A DNA stretch of 64,000 nt, taken from positions 100,319,306 to 100,383,305 of the forward strand of contig NC_073695.1 of the NCBI RefSeq assembly GCF_029784165.1, read 5' to 3'. Under the pieces are notes generated by a model, which did no database searches, was not told where the DNA came from, and saw nothing but the letters and a program-made list of their open reading frames with translations. Shown in pieces: positions 12,798 through 23,280 of the stretch. Source of the DNA: Wyeomyia smithii. Taxonomy: Eukaryota > Arthropoda > Insecta > Diptera > Culicidae. Every line of letters starts with the position of its first letter. Position 1 is the stretch's first letter. The position numbers and the translations under genes were made by a program.

Positions 12798-15640
12798 CTA
12801 GCTTTCAGGAGCATTCAGAGAAAACTTGCTTAGAAGAGTCGGGCAGTCGATATCACCTAGAATAACTTCAGCAGCAACCATTGCCTGCTGAATTTTTCTT
12901 CTACGTTCCAGAGAAGCAATCCCTAACAGATTACAACGGTGTTCATAAGGAGGAAGGTTCAGCCTGTCTGTCCAAGAAAGTCTACGAAGTGCGAAACGGA
13001 CAAAACGCTTCTGCAGTCTCTCAATCCTATCAATCCAAGTTGTCTGGTATGGTGCCCACACCACAGCTGACGACTCCACAATCGATCTTACTAACGTCGA
13101 ATATAACGATATCAGGCAATGGATATCAGTGAAATCTTTAGACACCTTCATAAGAAATCCTAGCTGACAACTTGCACGGTCAATAATATTGGCTCGATGC
13201 GGCCCAAAAGTCAATTTATCATCAAGTAGTACCCCAAGGTCGTTAATTTCATTGACACGAGCAAGAGGTGTACGTCCGATTGTATAAGTGGCTTTTATGG
13301 GATTACTATATCGATGAAATGAAATTACAGCACATTTCTGGACACTTATAGTCATTAGGTTTTATTGACACCAATCTTCAAAAATATCCAACAGATCTTG
13401 CAGTCTTTGGCAGTCGGAAAATTTGTCAATGACCATATATATCGTTAGATCGTCAGCATAAAACAGTTTACAACCTCTTCCAAGACGGGATGCAACATCA
13501 TTTATATACAAAACGAAAAGGAGCAGTCCAAAATTACTCCCTTGAGGAACGCCGGAGGTATTTGTAAATCGTCGGGATGTGCAGGATCCAAGTTTGACAC
13601 TCAGGCATCTATCGCTTAGGTACGATAGCAACCATTTAACCAGGTCGTCGGTGACACCCATTCTAGCGAGTTTTTCGAGTAATATTCGATGATCAATTTT
13701 ATCAAACGTAGCTTTCAAGTCTGTGTGTACAGCATCGACCTGCTTCCCGTTTTCGATATGAGCGATACAGTCCGAAGTGAAACAAAGCAAATTAGTTGTC
13801 ACAGAACGACCAGGATAAAAACCGTGTTGATCACTAGAGATGATGCTTTTTATGTGAAACAGCAGATAATCACTTAGAATCATTTCAATCAATTTCGAGC
13901 AGGCGCTTAGTGATGTTATACCTCGATAATTACGAATATTTTTTTTTTGTGATTCGGAGCAATATGCGAGTTTTTCCAAAGAGCTGGGAATTTGCCTTGT
14001 CGTAAAGACCAATTAAATATTTTTACTAGTGGATTAGCAAGCTCACTGATGCATTTTTTGAATACGACAGCAGGAATACAATCAGGTCCTGGACCATTGG
14101 AGGTTTTCAACCTTTTCGCCGCCACTAGAAGCGCGTCCTCGGTTATCTCCGGAACGTCAGCCGAAATCATGTTTATTGGGATATCGGAAGCAGCGAGTGC
14201 AGTAGTAGCAGTAGTTGTATTGAAAACAGCAGAAAAATGATCAGCAAACAATTCACATTTAATCAATGGGTCCATAGTGGATTTATCATCTAGAAAAACT
14301 TTCGCTGGTATTCCATTATTATTCCTTCGCTTTGTTCTAACAAACTGCCAAAAACTCTTCGGGTTTCGCCGCAGATTATTTTGCGTGTTAGTAACGTACT
14401 GTTTATATAAGCGAGTATTCAATCTACGGTACAGTTGACTTGCTTGCTTAAAACTGCATCTAGAGAGCGGGGTGCGAATTTTGCGAGAGTGACGCTGACA
14501 TGCTTTCATTTCCGGCTTTAGTACTTGCAAAGAACGGTTACCCCACGGCGGTTTTCTTGGTTTTCGCTGGACAGGAACATTTGAATTCAACCATTGTAGC
14601 AGCACCTCCACAAACCTCGATACAGCATCGTCGACATCAGCTCTACTAAACACACTGTTCCAGATGTACGCAGCTAAAAACACTTTCAAGGCATTGAAAT
14701 CAATGCGCTTAAAATCTAATCAAGGTGTATCGTCATACGAGCATAACGGAATGCCCCTAACGCCTTTTAGGGTTATATCAAGCGGTGGGTGCGGGGCATA
14801 TATTTTGACGAGAGGAACAGCTGCTTCAACAACGGTACACTGCTCCAGGTTACAGAAAGCGAAATCGAGAATATTTCCCCAAGGATTGCTCATAATATTA
14901 TACTGATGCAAGTTCTTCGTTGCCATGCAATCTAGTAAAGCAGCACTAGCACTACTGATACCGTCTTGGTTTGTTACCACAGCATTGGCTTCAGTCATTT
15001 TCCACGCGATATTTGCTTGATTGAAATCACCACAAACAAGGATGTTATCATCAATCTTAGCGCATTCTAACGGTTTGCGAATAGACTTTGCAAAGTTTTG
15101 TACAAAAGCAGCATTGTTGCAAACATTGGGGGGAATGTATCCTGCAACCAGCAATAAGTCCAACTCCACCAAAGCGATTCGAACAATAATAGTTTCATAT
15201 TCCTCTGCGCTGTCAATGCATGATGAAGCGTGTTTGCGATGGACAGCGATCAATACTCCACTCTTTTTTTACTGTTCATCAAGCACCGATCAGCACGGTA
15301 AACTATATAGTAATCACCAAAAAGTTGTTCAGATGTGATTCTGTCAGTGAAATTGGTTTCGACTAACATAATAGTATCATATTCACAGCTACTGACAGAT
15401 AACAGTATTTCATCGATCTTTGTTCGAAGTCCGCGTACATTTTGAAAGTAGAGATTAACTGTCTCCTTCGATCGAGCATCCTCAACAGAATCCGTGCGGT
15501 GTCTGGCCATACCCTGGAAGTGCGGTACAATCCAAGCATGTTGTGCGGTCATACTATTTTGAAAATACTCGCCTTCGACGAGGGTGTAAACACACTCGCC
15601 GTCCTCATTAAAACGCCTTGAGTTATTCAAATCTAATCAT
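12798..15640 (-). pseudogene. ORF2 of the LINE: AP endonuclease and reverse transcriptase, frameshifted
   Basis: The endonuclease begins with LYFQNVRGLRTKIDEILL (about 15470-15420). It is shifted at an A-rich run near 15262 and resumes with IAVHRKHASS, then VAGYIPP and CGDFNQANIAW (about 15020). The linker and RT start (14689-13916) hold GPGPDCIPAVVFKK. A second frameshift near 13940-13950 separates WKNSHI from NYRGITSLSACSKL. The RT core follows: DQHGFYPGRSVTTNLLCF, GVPQGSNFGLLLFVLYINDV and the catalytic YADDLTIY (about 13450). A third break near 13360 leads to the C-terminal thumb region (VSVQKCAVISFHR-type to NLPPYEHRC) and a stop near 12798. All expected domains are present. At least three frame breaks make this copy non-autonomous. 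Confidence 0.85.
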
Positions 15641-15944
15641 GAAAATGCTGCTCGCGTAGTCGCTAATGCTACCCGTTGCTGACTGTCAGGAACATATCGG
15701 GGATCATCTATCTGGAAATTTTGTGCAGGTTGTGTTGCTGTATAGTCTAAGTTATCACAGAGATACTCGCCTTCGACGAGAGTGCAAACATCCGCATTAA
15801 AAAGCCCTGAATTGGTTATGGTACATCTACGGTAATTGTCTTCTACATCTAATTTATCAGAGCATCCAAAAATCGGGTCAGGTTGGCTGGCTGAGCAAGT
15901 TGTGCGCCGGGCAACTGGCTCCACCAGAAGTAAAGCTGTTTCAT

Positions 15945-16739
15945 TTAGGGGACAACTGGTGTAACCATTGTGGTTGGTGATGTCACCCCAAGTCCGTTTT
16001 TTGATCCGTAATCTTCGAATTCTCTAAATAAAATTCCGCCTGGCCAAGTGCTTGGCGTCATCGCTATTGTTTTGTGCTTTGGATCAGTGCCCACTTTGAA
16101 GGAAACAAATTGAAGTGATTTCACATCAACATCTCGTTTGACCAATCTGACGACATCGGCTGGCTCGACGCACTGTATACATTCTTTGATCATTGTTTGA
16201 ATTTTATCGACGGTAACGTCCGGATGAATCCTAGATAAATAAATCCAGAACTTTTTTTCTGCTACAGGAACTGTCACAATTGTTGTCGAAAGACTGGTGT
16301 TCGTTTCAGCTACGATGTCTCGGTTAGAAATAGGCTGTTCTTCACGGCGACGTTTTTGTGTCGGACGGTCAACCGCTGGCCAAATATTGCGTGAACCTCG
16401 GGGAGTATATTCAGTTTTATCTGCAAGACTGGTAGCTTTCACTCCTTCCTTGCGTATCTCAGCTTTCAGTTCATTAATTCCATCTGTCTGCTGCTTGATC
16501 AAGTCAGCGATTGTATTGCCAAGAGCGGCAATAGTAGGGCGGAAAGTAACAAATTTTATCTGCTTCAGGCATCCGTCACAAAACCACAAGATGTTTTCGT
16601 TGGAAGCCTTCAGGTTCGCAAAGTGCTGATTATTCAACCCAGCACATTTAAAATGAGCCACCGTGTCGCAAAAGCCTTGGCACTTGATGTAGTCGGTTTC
16701 CTTTGTCAGTTTAGCGCACTTGTCACAAACAAACTCCAT
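15945..16739 (-). CDS. ORF1 of the LINE: PHD-type zinc finger plus RNA-binding-like domain
   Basis: The frame is 264 codons from a true ATG at 16739. Residues 5-57 show a Cys4-His-Cys3 PHD arrangement: C5, C8, C20, C24, H29, C32, C54 and C57. A stretch with heptad-like charged residues follows (about 90-110), then a basic KRRREE patch (about 130). The C-terminal domain (about 165-245) contains KKFWIYLSRIHPDVTVDKI and TWPGGILFREFEDYG, an RRM-like fold I know from mosquito LINE ORF1 proteins. The protein is expected to coat the element's RNA. The frame is open and could in principle be made, but the endonuclease/RT frame downstream is broken. Confidence 0.8.
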   Translation of the reverse strand: MEFVCDKCAKLTKETDYIKCQGFCDTVAHFKCAGLNNQHFANLKASNENILWFCDGCLKQIKFVTFRPTIAALGNTIADLIKQQTDGINELKAEIRKEGVKATSLADKTEYTPRGSRNIWPAVDRPTQKRRREEQPISNRDIVAETNTSLSTTIVTVPVAEKKFWIYLSRIHPDVTVDKIQTMIKECIQCVEPADVVRLVKRDVDVKSLQFVSFKVGTDPKHKTIAMTPSTWPGGILFREFEDYGSKNGLGVTSPTTMVTPVVP

Positions 16740-16974
16740 TGTTCAACTTAACGGGAGTACCGGCACTATTCAGCGCGCAAAGATTATCGAAATTACGAGC
16801 ACTTAGGGTTTTTTTCGGGTGAACTTCACGTTAGCTTAGCACTGTATAACGTTATTAAGCGGTTTATCACAGTCTAATAGTAAACCAAATAGAAATGCAC
16901 TATGAATTATTAAAAAATTAAACTTAGCATAAATGCAGCGAAATAAACAACGACAGTGTTTGCCAAAGATGTAT

Positions 16975-17700
16975 AATATATAGAAGCCGGAAATCAACCC
17001 CAGATGTCATTTTGAATGCCAAAATGGTAACTTTCAAATGCCATTTCGAGTTTCTAAATGGTGGTTTTTGAAAAACAGTTTAAGATGGTCGAGTCATGAT
17101 ATTTCTTGATCTATAGTTGTCTTGATCGCCAATTTCAGGAGCCATTTTAAAATTGAGGTTTATGTTATTTCTGGTTTTCGGAAAACAGCCGAAAATGGAC
17201 TTATACTATCCAATACGAGTATTCCAAAAACCAGAATGATGCATTGATACCAGGAACAGAATTCAGACGCCATTTTGAAATCCAAAATGTCAACTTTTGG
17301 TATCCAAAAAACACCCCTTAATAACAGGTGTCTATAAATGACCAAATTCCAACCAATGGGATATTTTCGTTATCGGGATAATGCACAGAGGGCGAAAATA
17401 GACCTCAATCGTCATATTTAATCTGAAGTGGTAACTTCCGGTTTCTGGAAAACAGCCAAAAATGATCATTCAGAAATCGAGATGATGCCCAGAGACCGAG
17501 AATCAGACACAATCTTAAAATCCAAGATGGCGACTCCAGACGCCATTTTTAAATTCGAAATGTACAAGTATATAATGTATAGTATATTTACGAGTAGTGT
17601 TTCTGGATGCCTAGAGATCTTAAATCAACCTCAGACGTAATTTTAAAATCCAGGGTGGGTACTAATTTTCAGTGGCCTGTAATTGGAGTCCGAAAGTCAT
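16975..17700 (+). repeat. Degenerate repeat with about 130-bp units (GACGCCATTTT...AAAATGGC)
   Basis: About six units share CAGACGCCATTTTGAAATCC, then AAAATGG, then CTTCCGGTTTC and GGAAAACAGCCAAAAATG. They are near 16990, 17115, 17265, 17400, 17530 and 17625. Related single units occur at about 23580-23650, 25800-25880 and 29550-29610, so this is a dispersed family that can expand in tandem. There is no coding capacity. Confidence 0.65.
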
Positions 17701-18294
17701 TTAGAATATTTTTAGGACCTCCACATTATTTCCAGAAAGTTGTTTTATTAGTGTTAGATGAAAGTTAATGACAAAGTCTGGGGTTATCTTGTCGTTTATC
17801 CATTAAGGTATTATTGAAAAAGGATGAGCATGTATCCCTTGCGATCATTTTCGAATGCAACTCGAACTCAAGTAATGCAACAAACAGCCTGATGTAGATC
17901 CACGTCAACCTTGCAGTGGTGGCTTTGTCATAAATCTTATGATTTTTTACATTTCTCTCAATATCCTTACATATATGTTCAGCTTTCTTATCATTGCTCT
18001 TTAGTTTGTTGTGATTTTCATTTTTTTTCTCTATTCTTTGACTGTTTTATTTTCAAACACAAATGATAATTGAAAAAAAATCAGTCTAATTTTGAAAGTG
18101 TGCATGACTGGAGCAAACAATGATGACACCATTCTTGACATTTTTTCATCGTTCTTTGATATTCTTTTTTCAAAGCGTTACAACATTTCCCTTTCAACAT
18201 TACCTCCGGTTATGAACTCTACAAACTAAATTAAAAACACGAGAACTCCTGTTTCATCAACAATTTTGTTAGAAAACCAGCGACATCCTATTTG
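17701..18294. other. AT-rich DNA, nothing recognised
   Basis: I see no reading frame, RNA gene or clear repeat structure in this interval. Confidence 0.5.
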
Positions 18295-18600
18295 TCAACC
18301 TAGGGATGACCCCGCCAAACCAAACTTTCCACCAGAAACCCCTTTCTCCAGTATTGATTTCATCCGTAGCAACTCCAACCGACAGAGAGCTAGATTTCGA
18401 GCAACGTTCGGTCCTTTAGCGTTTCGACCTTCAGCATAACAACTTTTTTTCATCCAGCTCAGATCCGTGAAGATGAACGACTCGGTAAAGGTAAAAGATA
18501 GCACCGCCGCCGTGGCGTAAGGACAGAGAGGAGGAATCCCACACAGCAGCCACAGCAGCAGCAGACAGGCTGCGGACTGCAGAATGGGATGATATTTCAA
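18295..18600 (-). CDS. Candidate coding exon with hydrophobic leader, function unknown
   Basis: The frame is G+C-richer than its surroundings and shows codon-like composition. On the minus strand a TTCTGCAG acceptor-like site (about 18578) precedes SAACLLLLWLLCGIPPLCPY and ATAAV, which looks like a signal peptide or signal anchor. Then come FTESFIFTDLSWMKKSCYAE and GRNAKGPNVARNLALCRLEL, a charged region with two cysteines that looks like conserved protein. The frame has no ATG at its start (the nearest in-frame start is TTG), so I read it as an internal or first coding exon. I see no strong donor: GTGGAA near 18325 and GTTGAC near 18300 are weak. I do not recognise the family. It could be a chance open frame, but composition argues otherwise. 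Confidence 0.4.
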   Translation of the reverse strand: MKYHPILQSAACLLLLWLLCGIPPLCPYATAAVLSFTFTESFIFTDLSWMKKSCYAEGRNAKGPNVARNLALCRLELLRMKSILEKGVSGGKFGLAGSSLG

Positions 18601-21600
18601 CTTTCAACAAACTTGTTTTTGTTGTTGTCTCTAACCGGGGAAATGTGGAAACGAAACCTCAAAAAAATGCGAGCCAGATAATGTAAAGCAAGGGGTTCTC
18701 AATTTCCATGGAATGTTTTTTCTTTTTTGGCTCTTTTACACGATGATTGATTATCTCGTTTACCCTCAAATAGTTGGGAACATTGGAAGCTCAAAAACTG
18801 CTCGAAACCGGATTATCATATTGGTATAACACTATCATGTTTGGATACCTGTTTGCTACGCTATTGTCAGGTAATTTAAAACTAATATATTGAGTCGTTT
18901 CATTGGATATCTAATTGCGAAGTAGTAGTTTTTATCCTCTTGAAAAAATTAGAGTTAACAATGAACAATCAACGACAACAAATGTAATTTAATCCAGCAA
19001 TTTGCAATATTGCTACCAACTTTCACTGATGGCATACTTTCTCAGTGCGGCAAACAATCACCATAGCTTAAACCATCCACACGTAATCCGCATTATCGGA
19101 GTAAAACGTGCTCCGCCTAATGATTTTTTCGGTTTCTGAGTTCTGAACAATGCTTGAAAACCGGTTTTCTCAAACCGATCAGAAGACTCTCTAATTGGCC
19201 GGAAGCAACATCGATTAGGGCAAAAACTTCGTACATTTTGCAAAACTTTTCCCCGCCTCAGTCCGCACACTTTCGACAGATCAGTGGCTGCGAAGCATTT
19301 CTCATTAGAACATAAATGTCCGACCAACTTCACAACACTTGGCAGTACAGTGGTAAACTTTTTTTTTCGGCTGAACAGTTGCATTCCATCGTTTCGGCTG
19401 TCGATGCAGGCTGAAAGGTGAAACGATCAGCGCTAACGATAATGAGAACTTTTCAATTTAATTGATATTGATTTTGTCGGCAGCGTTCGGTCGTAATCAT
19501 AGCAATTTCGAGAGTGCTGGCATGTTTCAATTACGTAATCGTTCTTTACATCAGTTTAACTTTCCCCAATTCAACAGCGACTGGGCTATCTTTGGCAATG
19601 TTTGAAGTTTTTCCGTCCATGACACCGTGCATACGTTGTGCTTGTCAAAATAGAGAGGCATTTTTTTTCTCCTGATCCGTGTCAATTTTCATAGGTTTTT
19701 CCAGATTTACGGTGCAGGTTATAAACCACGCGACTTCATTGAAACACACGTTCAATGTTTTCAGGGGAAGTTCACACTTAACAAAGCAGTCAGGCAAAAA
19801 TAAACTGTAACCGTTCGCGACTAGGAAGCCAAATGGGTTATCCAATTATATAAACAATTGAATTTGCATGCGAGGAATGAACTTACCGGCAGTTTGGTGT
19901 ACAACTGTGGCCAACGTTGTAGTCTGCTGGTATGCCAAAGTTCTAATTTACATGCAAATGGTGTGGAAAAATCAACCAACTGAAACTGCAACAGAGAGCT
20001 GCGGTTCAATTCGGTCGTACCTGTGGAAACCCTCGCAGTGCGTTGGACGGTTATCGAATCATCAGTCTACCCGTGAAGTAAAATATGGCCCATCTGATGC
20101 CCATAAAAACAAGTGTATAAATTAGTTTTTCAATAAATTCAACTGTACCGTGATCTATCTTCTCTGGTATGTCAAACGAAATAAATGAATTAAGTGCTGC
20201 TTTTTCACTGAGCATGGAAAATATCCATCTTTAAATTTGGACTTTTCGAGTTTGATTCATATGGCTCACCGTCGTTTCCATTTGGATTCGTACCGCGATA
20301 ACAAACCATTTCATACGAACGAATAGTAAGCACAGTTGATTACCGATCTGACACGGTGATAAAATATGTCCCATCCCAACCAACCATTCAGGAGGTAAGC
20401 AAAAATTTCCCCACAAGTGGTTACATTAAATGTAATTGCTTTATAAGCTGATGTGTGTAAATTTATTGATTACATTATTGGACGGCGGGCGATATTTGGT
20501 GGCTCGAGGTGATCTTTTTCAACAAATTAAATTTTCAACTCTTACCCAAGTCAGACAAAACCAGCCAAGCTTCGAAATCAACAAGCAAATGTTTGCTACC
20601 TATCATTTAATTTATTTTCAACTTTATTTAATCGGATGGTAGACTTCTGAAATTCTCATGTGGAGTTTTTTTGCAACTATGAGTTTAAAAGCTCAAGAAA
20701 GTTCTGGGAAATTTTATCACATCATTCATTCAAGGGAAGGTTGAAGTCAAAAGGCACGCCAATAACTGTGATTTTATCATAGTTTTTTTTGCGAACTTAA
20801 ACGGTTTCTATTAGTATTTTACCTGAAAAATTTTTGCGAAAAGTGGCTATTTGAACAATAGAAACAAAGGAAAAAGTTGACTCATTAATTAAGGGTTTCA
20901 TTCCATTTAGTTCTCTCTTCGCTTCAAATCGCACAGACACGATTTTTGTACGTTTGCTAAGCATTATTTTTCGCGAACTTTTTTAAGCAGAATATGGATA
21001 AAGCTCAGACGGTGCACGCTAGTTTTGTTACTTTTATATCTAGAAGTAATTTATTCGTCCACTGCCACGTATCCGTTTCAAATCTAACTTCGACCTAACT
21101 CTTCAAGGGTGAAAAACATATTTTGCTACGAAGGCCGTACACAACCGTACGTCCTCAGACTCCATATCGAGCGTTACTACGGGGAAAAGTTTTTTTAAGA
21201 TGCTTTAAACATGTGATAGGCAGATATTTTTACAGCTCTAGTATATTTTTATTTTTCAGAATGTGAATATTGTCCTTTTTAAATTACATGTTCGATTTGG
21301 ATAACGTAGCATATAGTAATAAGCTTTCTATAGACTTTTTGACTTGAATGGCGGATCGGTGGCTCGCTAAACAGACGTGATAGTTCTTTACGGTAGGTAC
21401 TAGCATTTTCTTCAAAAAAAATTGCTGGAATGCATTGCCACAGATCATATAGTTCAAACCATTCCATCTACTTTTTTGATGTCTGTGTTAGAAAAAAAAT
21501 AACATTTAGAGGAACCCCTCCTGTATCCATCTTAACACCTGTATTCATCTCATCGCTTCCTCTTCAAGAAAAAAGTCCTAATGTAAAATTTAAACTCAAT

Positions 21601-21671
21601 CGGTCTGTGCGAAGCCGTGCCGCAAGGCGGTCAAAGCTTCACTTTTTTGACAGATAAAAAAATGTCAGGAA
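18601..21671. other. Intron or intergenic DNA, nothing firmly recognised
   Basis: This is mixed AT-rich sequence. Short open frames (for example 19058-19384 minus and 19868-20125 plus) lack recognisable domains and codon bias. CAACCGTACGT words at about 21142 and again at about 53850 hint at a weakly repeated element. Confidence 0.5.
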
Positions 21672-22059
21672 TAAGGCCTGTACTCGAAAAAAACGCACCA
21701 GACAAAAGTGTTTCCCAAAAATTTGTCGGGTTTTCTTGAAGCTTTCCTGAAATGAACTAACATATGGATTATATTTACATTATTTAATTTTCTTTCCATC
21801 GCAGAAAGCCCGCACATTTTCCTTCAGACTCCGCATTACATTTTGTGCAATTGTGAAGCCGACATTTTTGGTCACAATCACCCATTCTTTCTTCAACTCC
21901 AATTCGTTTTAAACCCTTAAATGCGCAATGTTATTTTAAAACAACACTAATAAAAACGTTTTAAAGTATAGGTATTTTAGTATTTTTTTGAAATATAATT
22001 CATTAGAACAGCTCTCTAGACTCTAACGAAGAAATCTTAACAGCTGTAAGTACTGACAC

Positions 22060-22800
22060 CTTTGGCGATTTTTGGTACAAAAACAACGTTATTGTCTCTG
22101 TACCAATCCAACGTCGATCGCGCCTAATGTCATGATGCCAAGTTCGGCCAAAATAATGCCTCGCCTCCGTGAGACCTCAGGAAGGGCAACAGTAGCTTCT
22201 GGAGGCACTCGGTGCGGTAAATTTCTCTGTTGATGAGACCCGTTGTGACGTGCGGTTTACTCAGTTTACGCATTGACACATGGCCTGCCAGTGCAAGTAT
22301 TTCTTGGCGAATATGTACACTTTCTTCTTCCTTATGTCTTCCGGAACATCGTAGAACTTCAGCCCCGGTATTTGCTTTGCGTGTGCCTTGATATGGGTTT
22401 CGTTATCCATAACCACACACAATGGTTTCGTTAACCGGTCTCGATACAGCTTCCTTGCGCGGGATTTGGCCGCCGTGTTTTGTTGATCACGCCAGTTGTA
22501 TGGGTGATTCCTACTTATCTTCCTATCCATCTCATGGTCCATGAAAAAAAAGCAAAGCCTTGGTGCTACATTCCGATTCGGAACTCGACCTTCTGTTTTA
22601 TTTACACAGACTTCGCAGCCAACTGTAAAGTGTACAGGAGAATTGCGGGGCTAGCTCTACGATCCTATTGACACTAACAGTCTCTCCCGAGCCGAGACTC
22701 GAACCTACGACGACTGCCTTGTTAGACCAGCATTGTACCTCGAAACCAGCTGGGAGGGTTACCCGTCATGGTCCATGATGGAGCGCAAAATTCTCTGGTG
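22060..22800 (-). pseudogene. ITmD37E transposase remnant, catalytically dead
   Basis: The minus-strand frame reads NHPYNWRDQ, then LCVVMDNETHIKAHAKQIPG (first catalytic Asp region), then KKVYIFAKKYLHWQAMC. It continues after stops as VTTGLINREIYRTECLQK, LLPFLRSHGG, ALFWPNLAS and DNNVVFVPK. The DNETHIKA, KKYLHWQA and ECLQKLLLPFLR motifs are those of mosquito ITmD37E transposases. The second Asp (usually FWPDLAS) is Asn here, and the segment carrying the final Glu is missing. The N-terminal helix-turn-helix region is largely absent and the SINE interrupts the frame. No functional protein is possible. Confidence 0.85.
22545..22766 (-). mobile_element. tRNA-derived SINE, minus strand, with 12-bp target duplication
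   Basis: Read on the minus strand it starts with a tRNA-like head (AGCTGGTTTCGAGGTACAAT, A-box region) and has a B box GGTTCGAGTCTC near 22690. A body follows with GGGAGAGACTGTTAGTGTC and ends GCTTTGCTTTTTTTT (+ strand AAAAAAAAGCAAAGC). CATGGTCCATGA occurs on both sides (22533-22544 and 22767-22778), a perfect 12-bp target duplication within the ITmD37E transposase. I recognise the body as an Aedes SINE family; the name Feilai-like is only a guess. Confidence 0.88.
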
Positions 22801-23001
22801 ATTTTTTTCTTATTTCGATGACATCTCAATAACCACTAAGCCGCTCGTTGTGAAATGTTGCACATATAAATAATACACTCTTAACTAGTTATACCCAGCT
22901 TTTCTTCAATTTTAACCCACGAACGAAAAAGCTACACACGAATAAAAATGGTGCCTTTTTTCGAGTACAGGCCTTAGCTCATGTTATCAACGAAACCGAT
23001 A

Positions 23002-23280
23002 CACTATGGTCGCTTTTTATGCGTTTTTTTACGCGGCTATTTTTAAGCGGATTCCGGAATTTACGTGGATTCCAGAATTTACGCGGGTTCCGGAATTTAC
23101 ACGGTGTTTTTTTCTTACGTGGATTCCGGGATGTTTCTACTCGGATTCCGGAATTAACGCGCATGTTTTTACGCGGATTCCGGCATTTACGCGGTTTTTA
23201 CGCGGACCGGAATTTACGCGTTTTTTACGCTGTTTCCTTTTACGTGGCACATATCCCCCGCGTAAAAAGCGACTTTAGTG
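23002..23280. mobile_element. MITE with CACTAAAGTCGC ends and an internal 18-bp minisatellite
   Basis: The left end is TA-CACTATGGTCGCTTTTTATGCG. The right end is CGCGTAAAAAGCGACTTTAGTG-TA, the inverted complement with two or three mismatches. The interior is a degenerate tandem of about 18-20 bp units, GGATTCCGGAATTTACGC, with roughly eight to ten copies across 23045-23225. TA flanks indicate a Tc1/mariner-type MITE. The right-hand end is present again at about 25438-25517 as part of the duplicated block. The element starts 25 bp from the ITmD37E right end. Confidence 0.85.

Larger units (their letters stand above)
12723..16860 (-). mobile_element. Nearly full-length two-ORF non-LTR retrotransposon (CR1/Daphne-like, PHD ORF1)
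   Basis: Minus-strand order is a 5' UTR of uncertain extent (up to about 16860-16980), ORF1 (16739 to 15945), endonuclease, reverse transcriptase, a short 3' UTR and a TAA-repeat tail. ORF1 with a PHD finger and an endonuclease of the LYFQNVRGLRTK type point to the CR1/Crack/Daphne group. That assignment comes from family knowledge without a tree. The element is only moderately decayed, with a few frameshifts and otherwise long open frames. I could not identify a target duplication because the 5' boundary is unclear. Confidence 0.85.
21674..22974 (-). mobile_element. ITmD37E-type Tc1/mariner transposon with intact TIRs, split by a SINE
   Basis: The left end AGGCCTGTACTCGAAAAAA (21674) and the right end TTTTTTCGAGTACAGGCCT (ending 22974) are inverted complements. 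Each is flanked by TA (21672-21673 and 22975-22976), the Tc1/mariner target duplication. The interior encodes a minus-strand transposase remnant of the mosquito ITmD37E family (22060-22800). A SINE with a 12-bp target duplication (22545-22766) splits it. Without the SINE and its extra target copy the element is about 1.07 kb, shorter than typical autonomous members (about 1.2-1.3 kb by family knowledge). Together with the missing transposase ends, this indicates internal deletion. Confidence 0.88.

Noticed and set aside
19058..19384. 108-codon minus-strand frame with several cysteines
   Set aside because: No spacing pattern of a known zinc finger, no codon bias, and no splice or start context.
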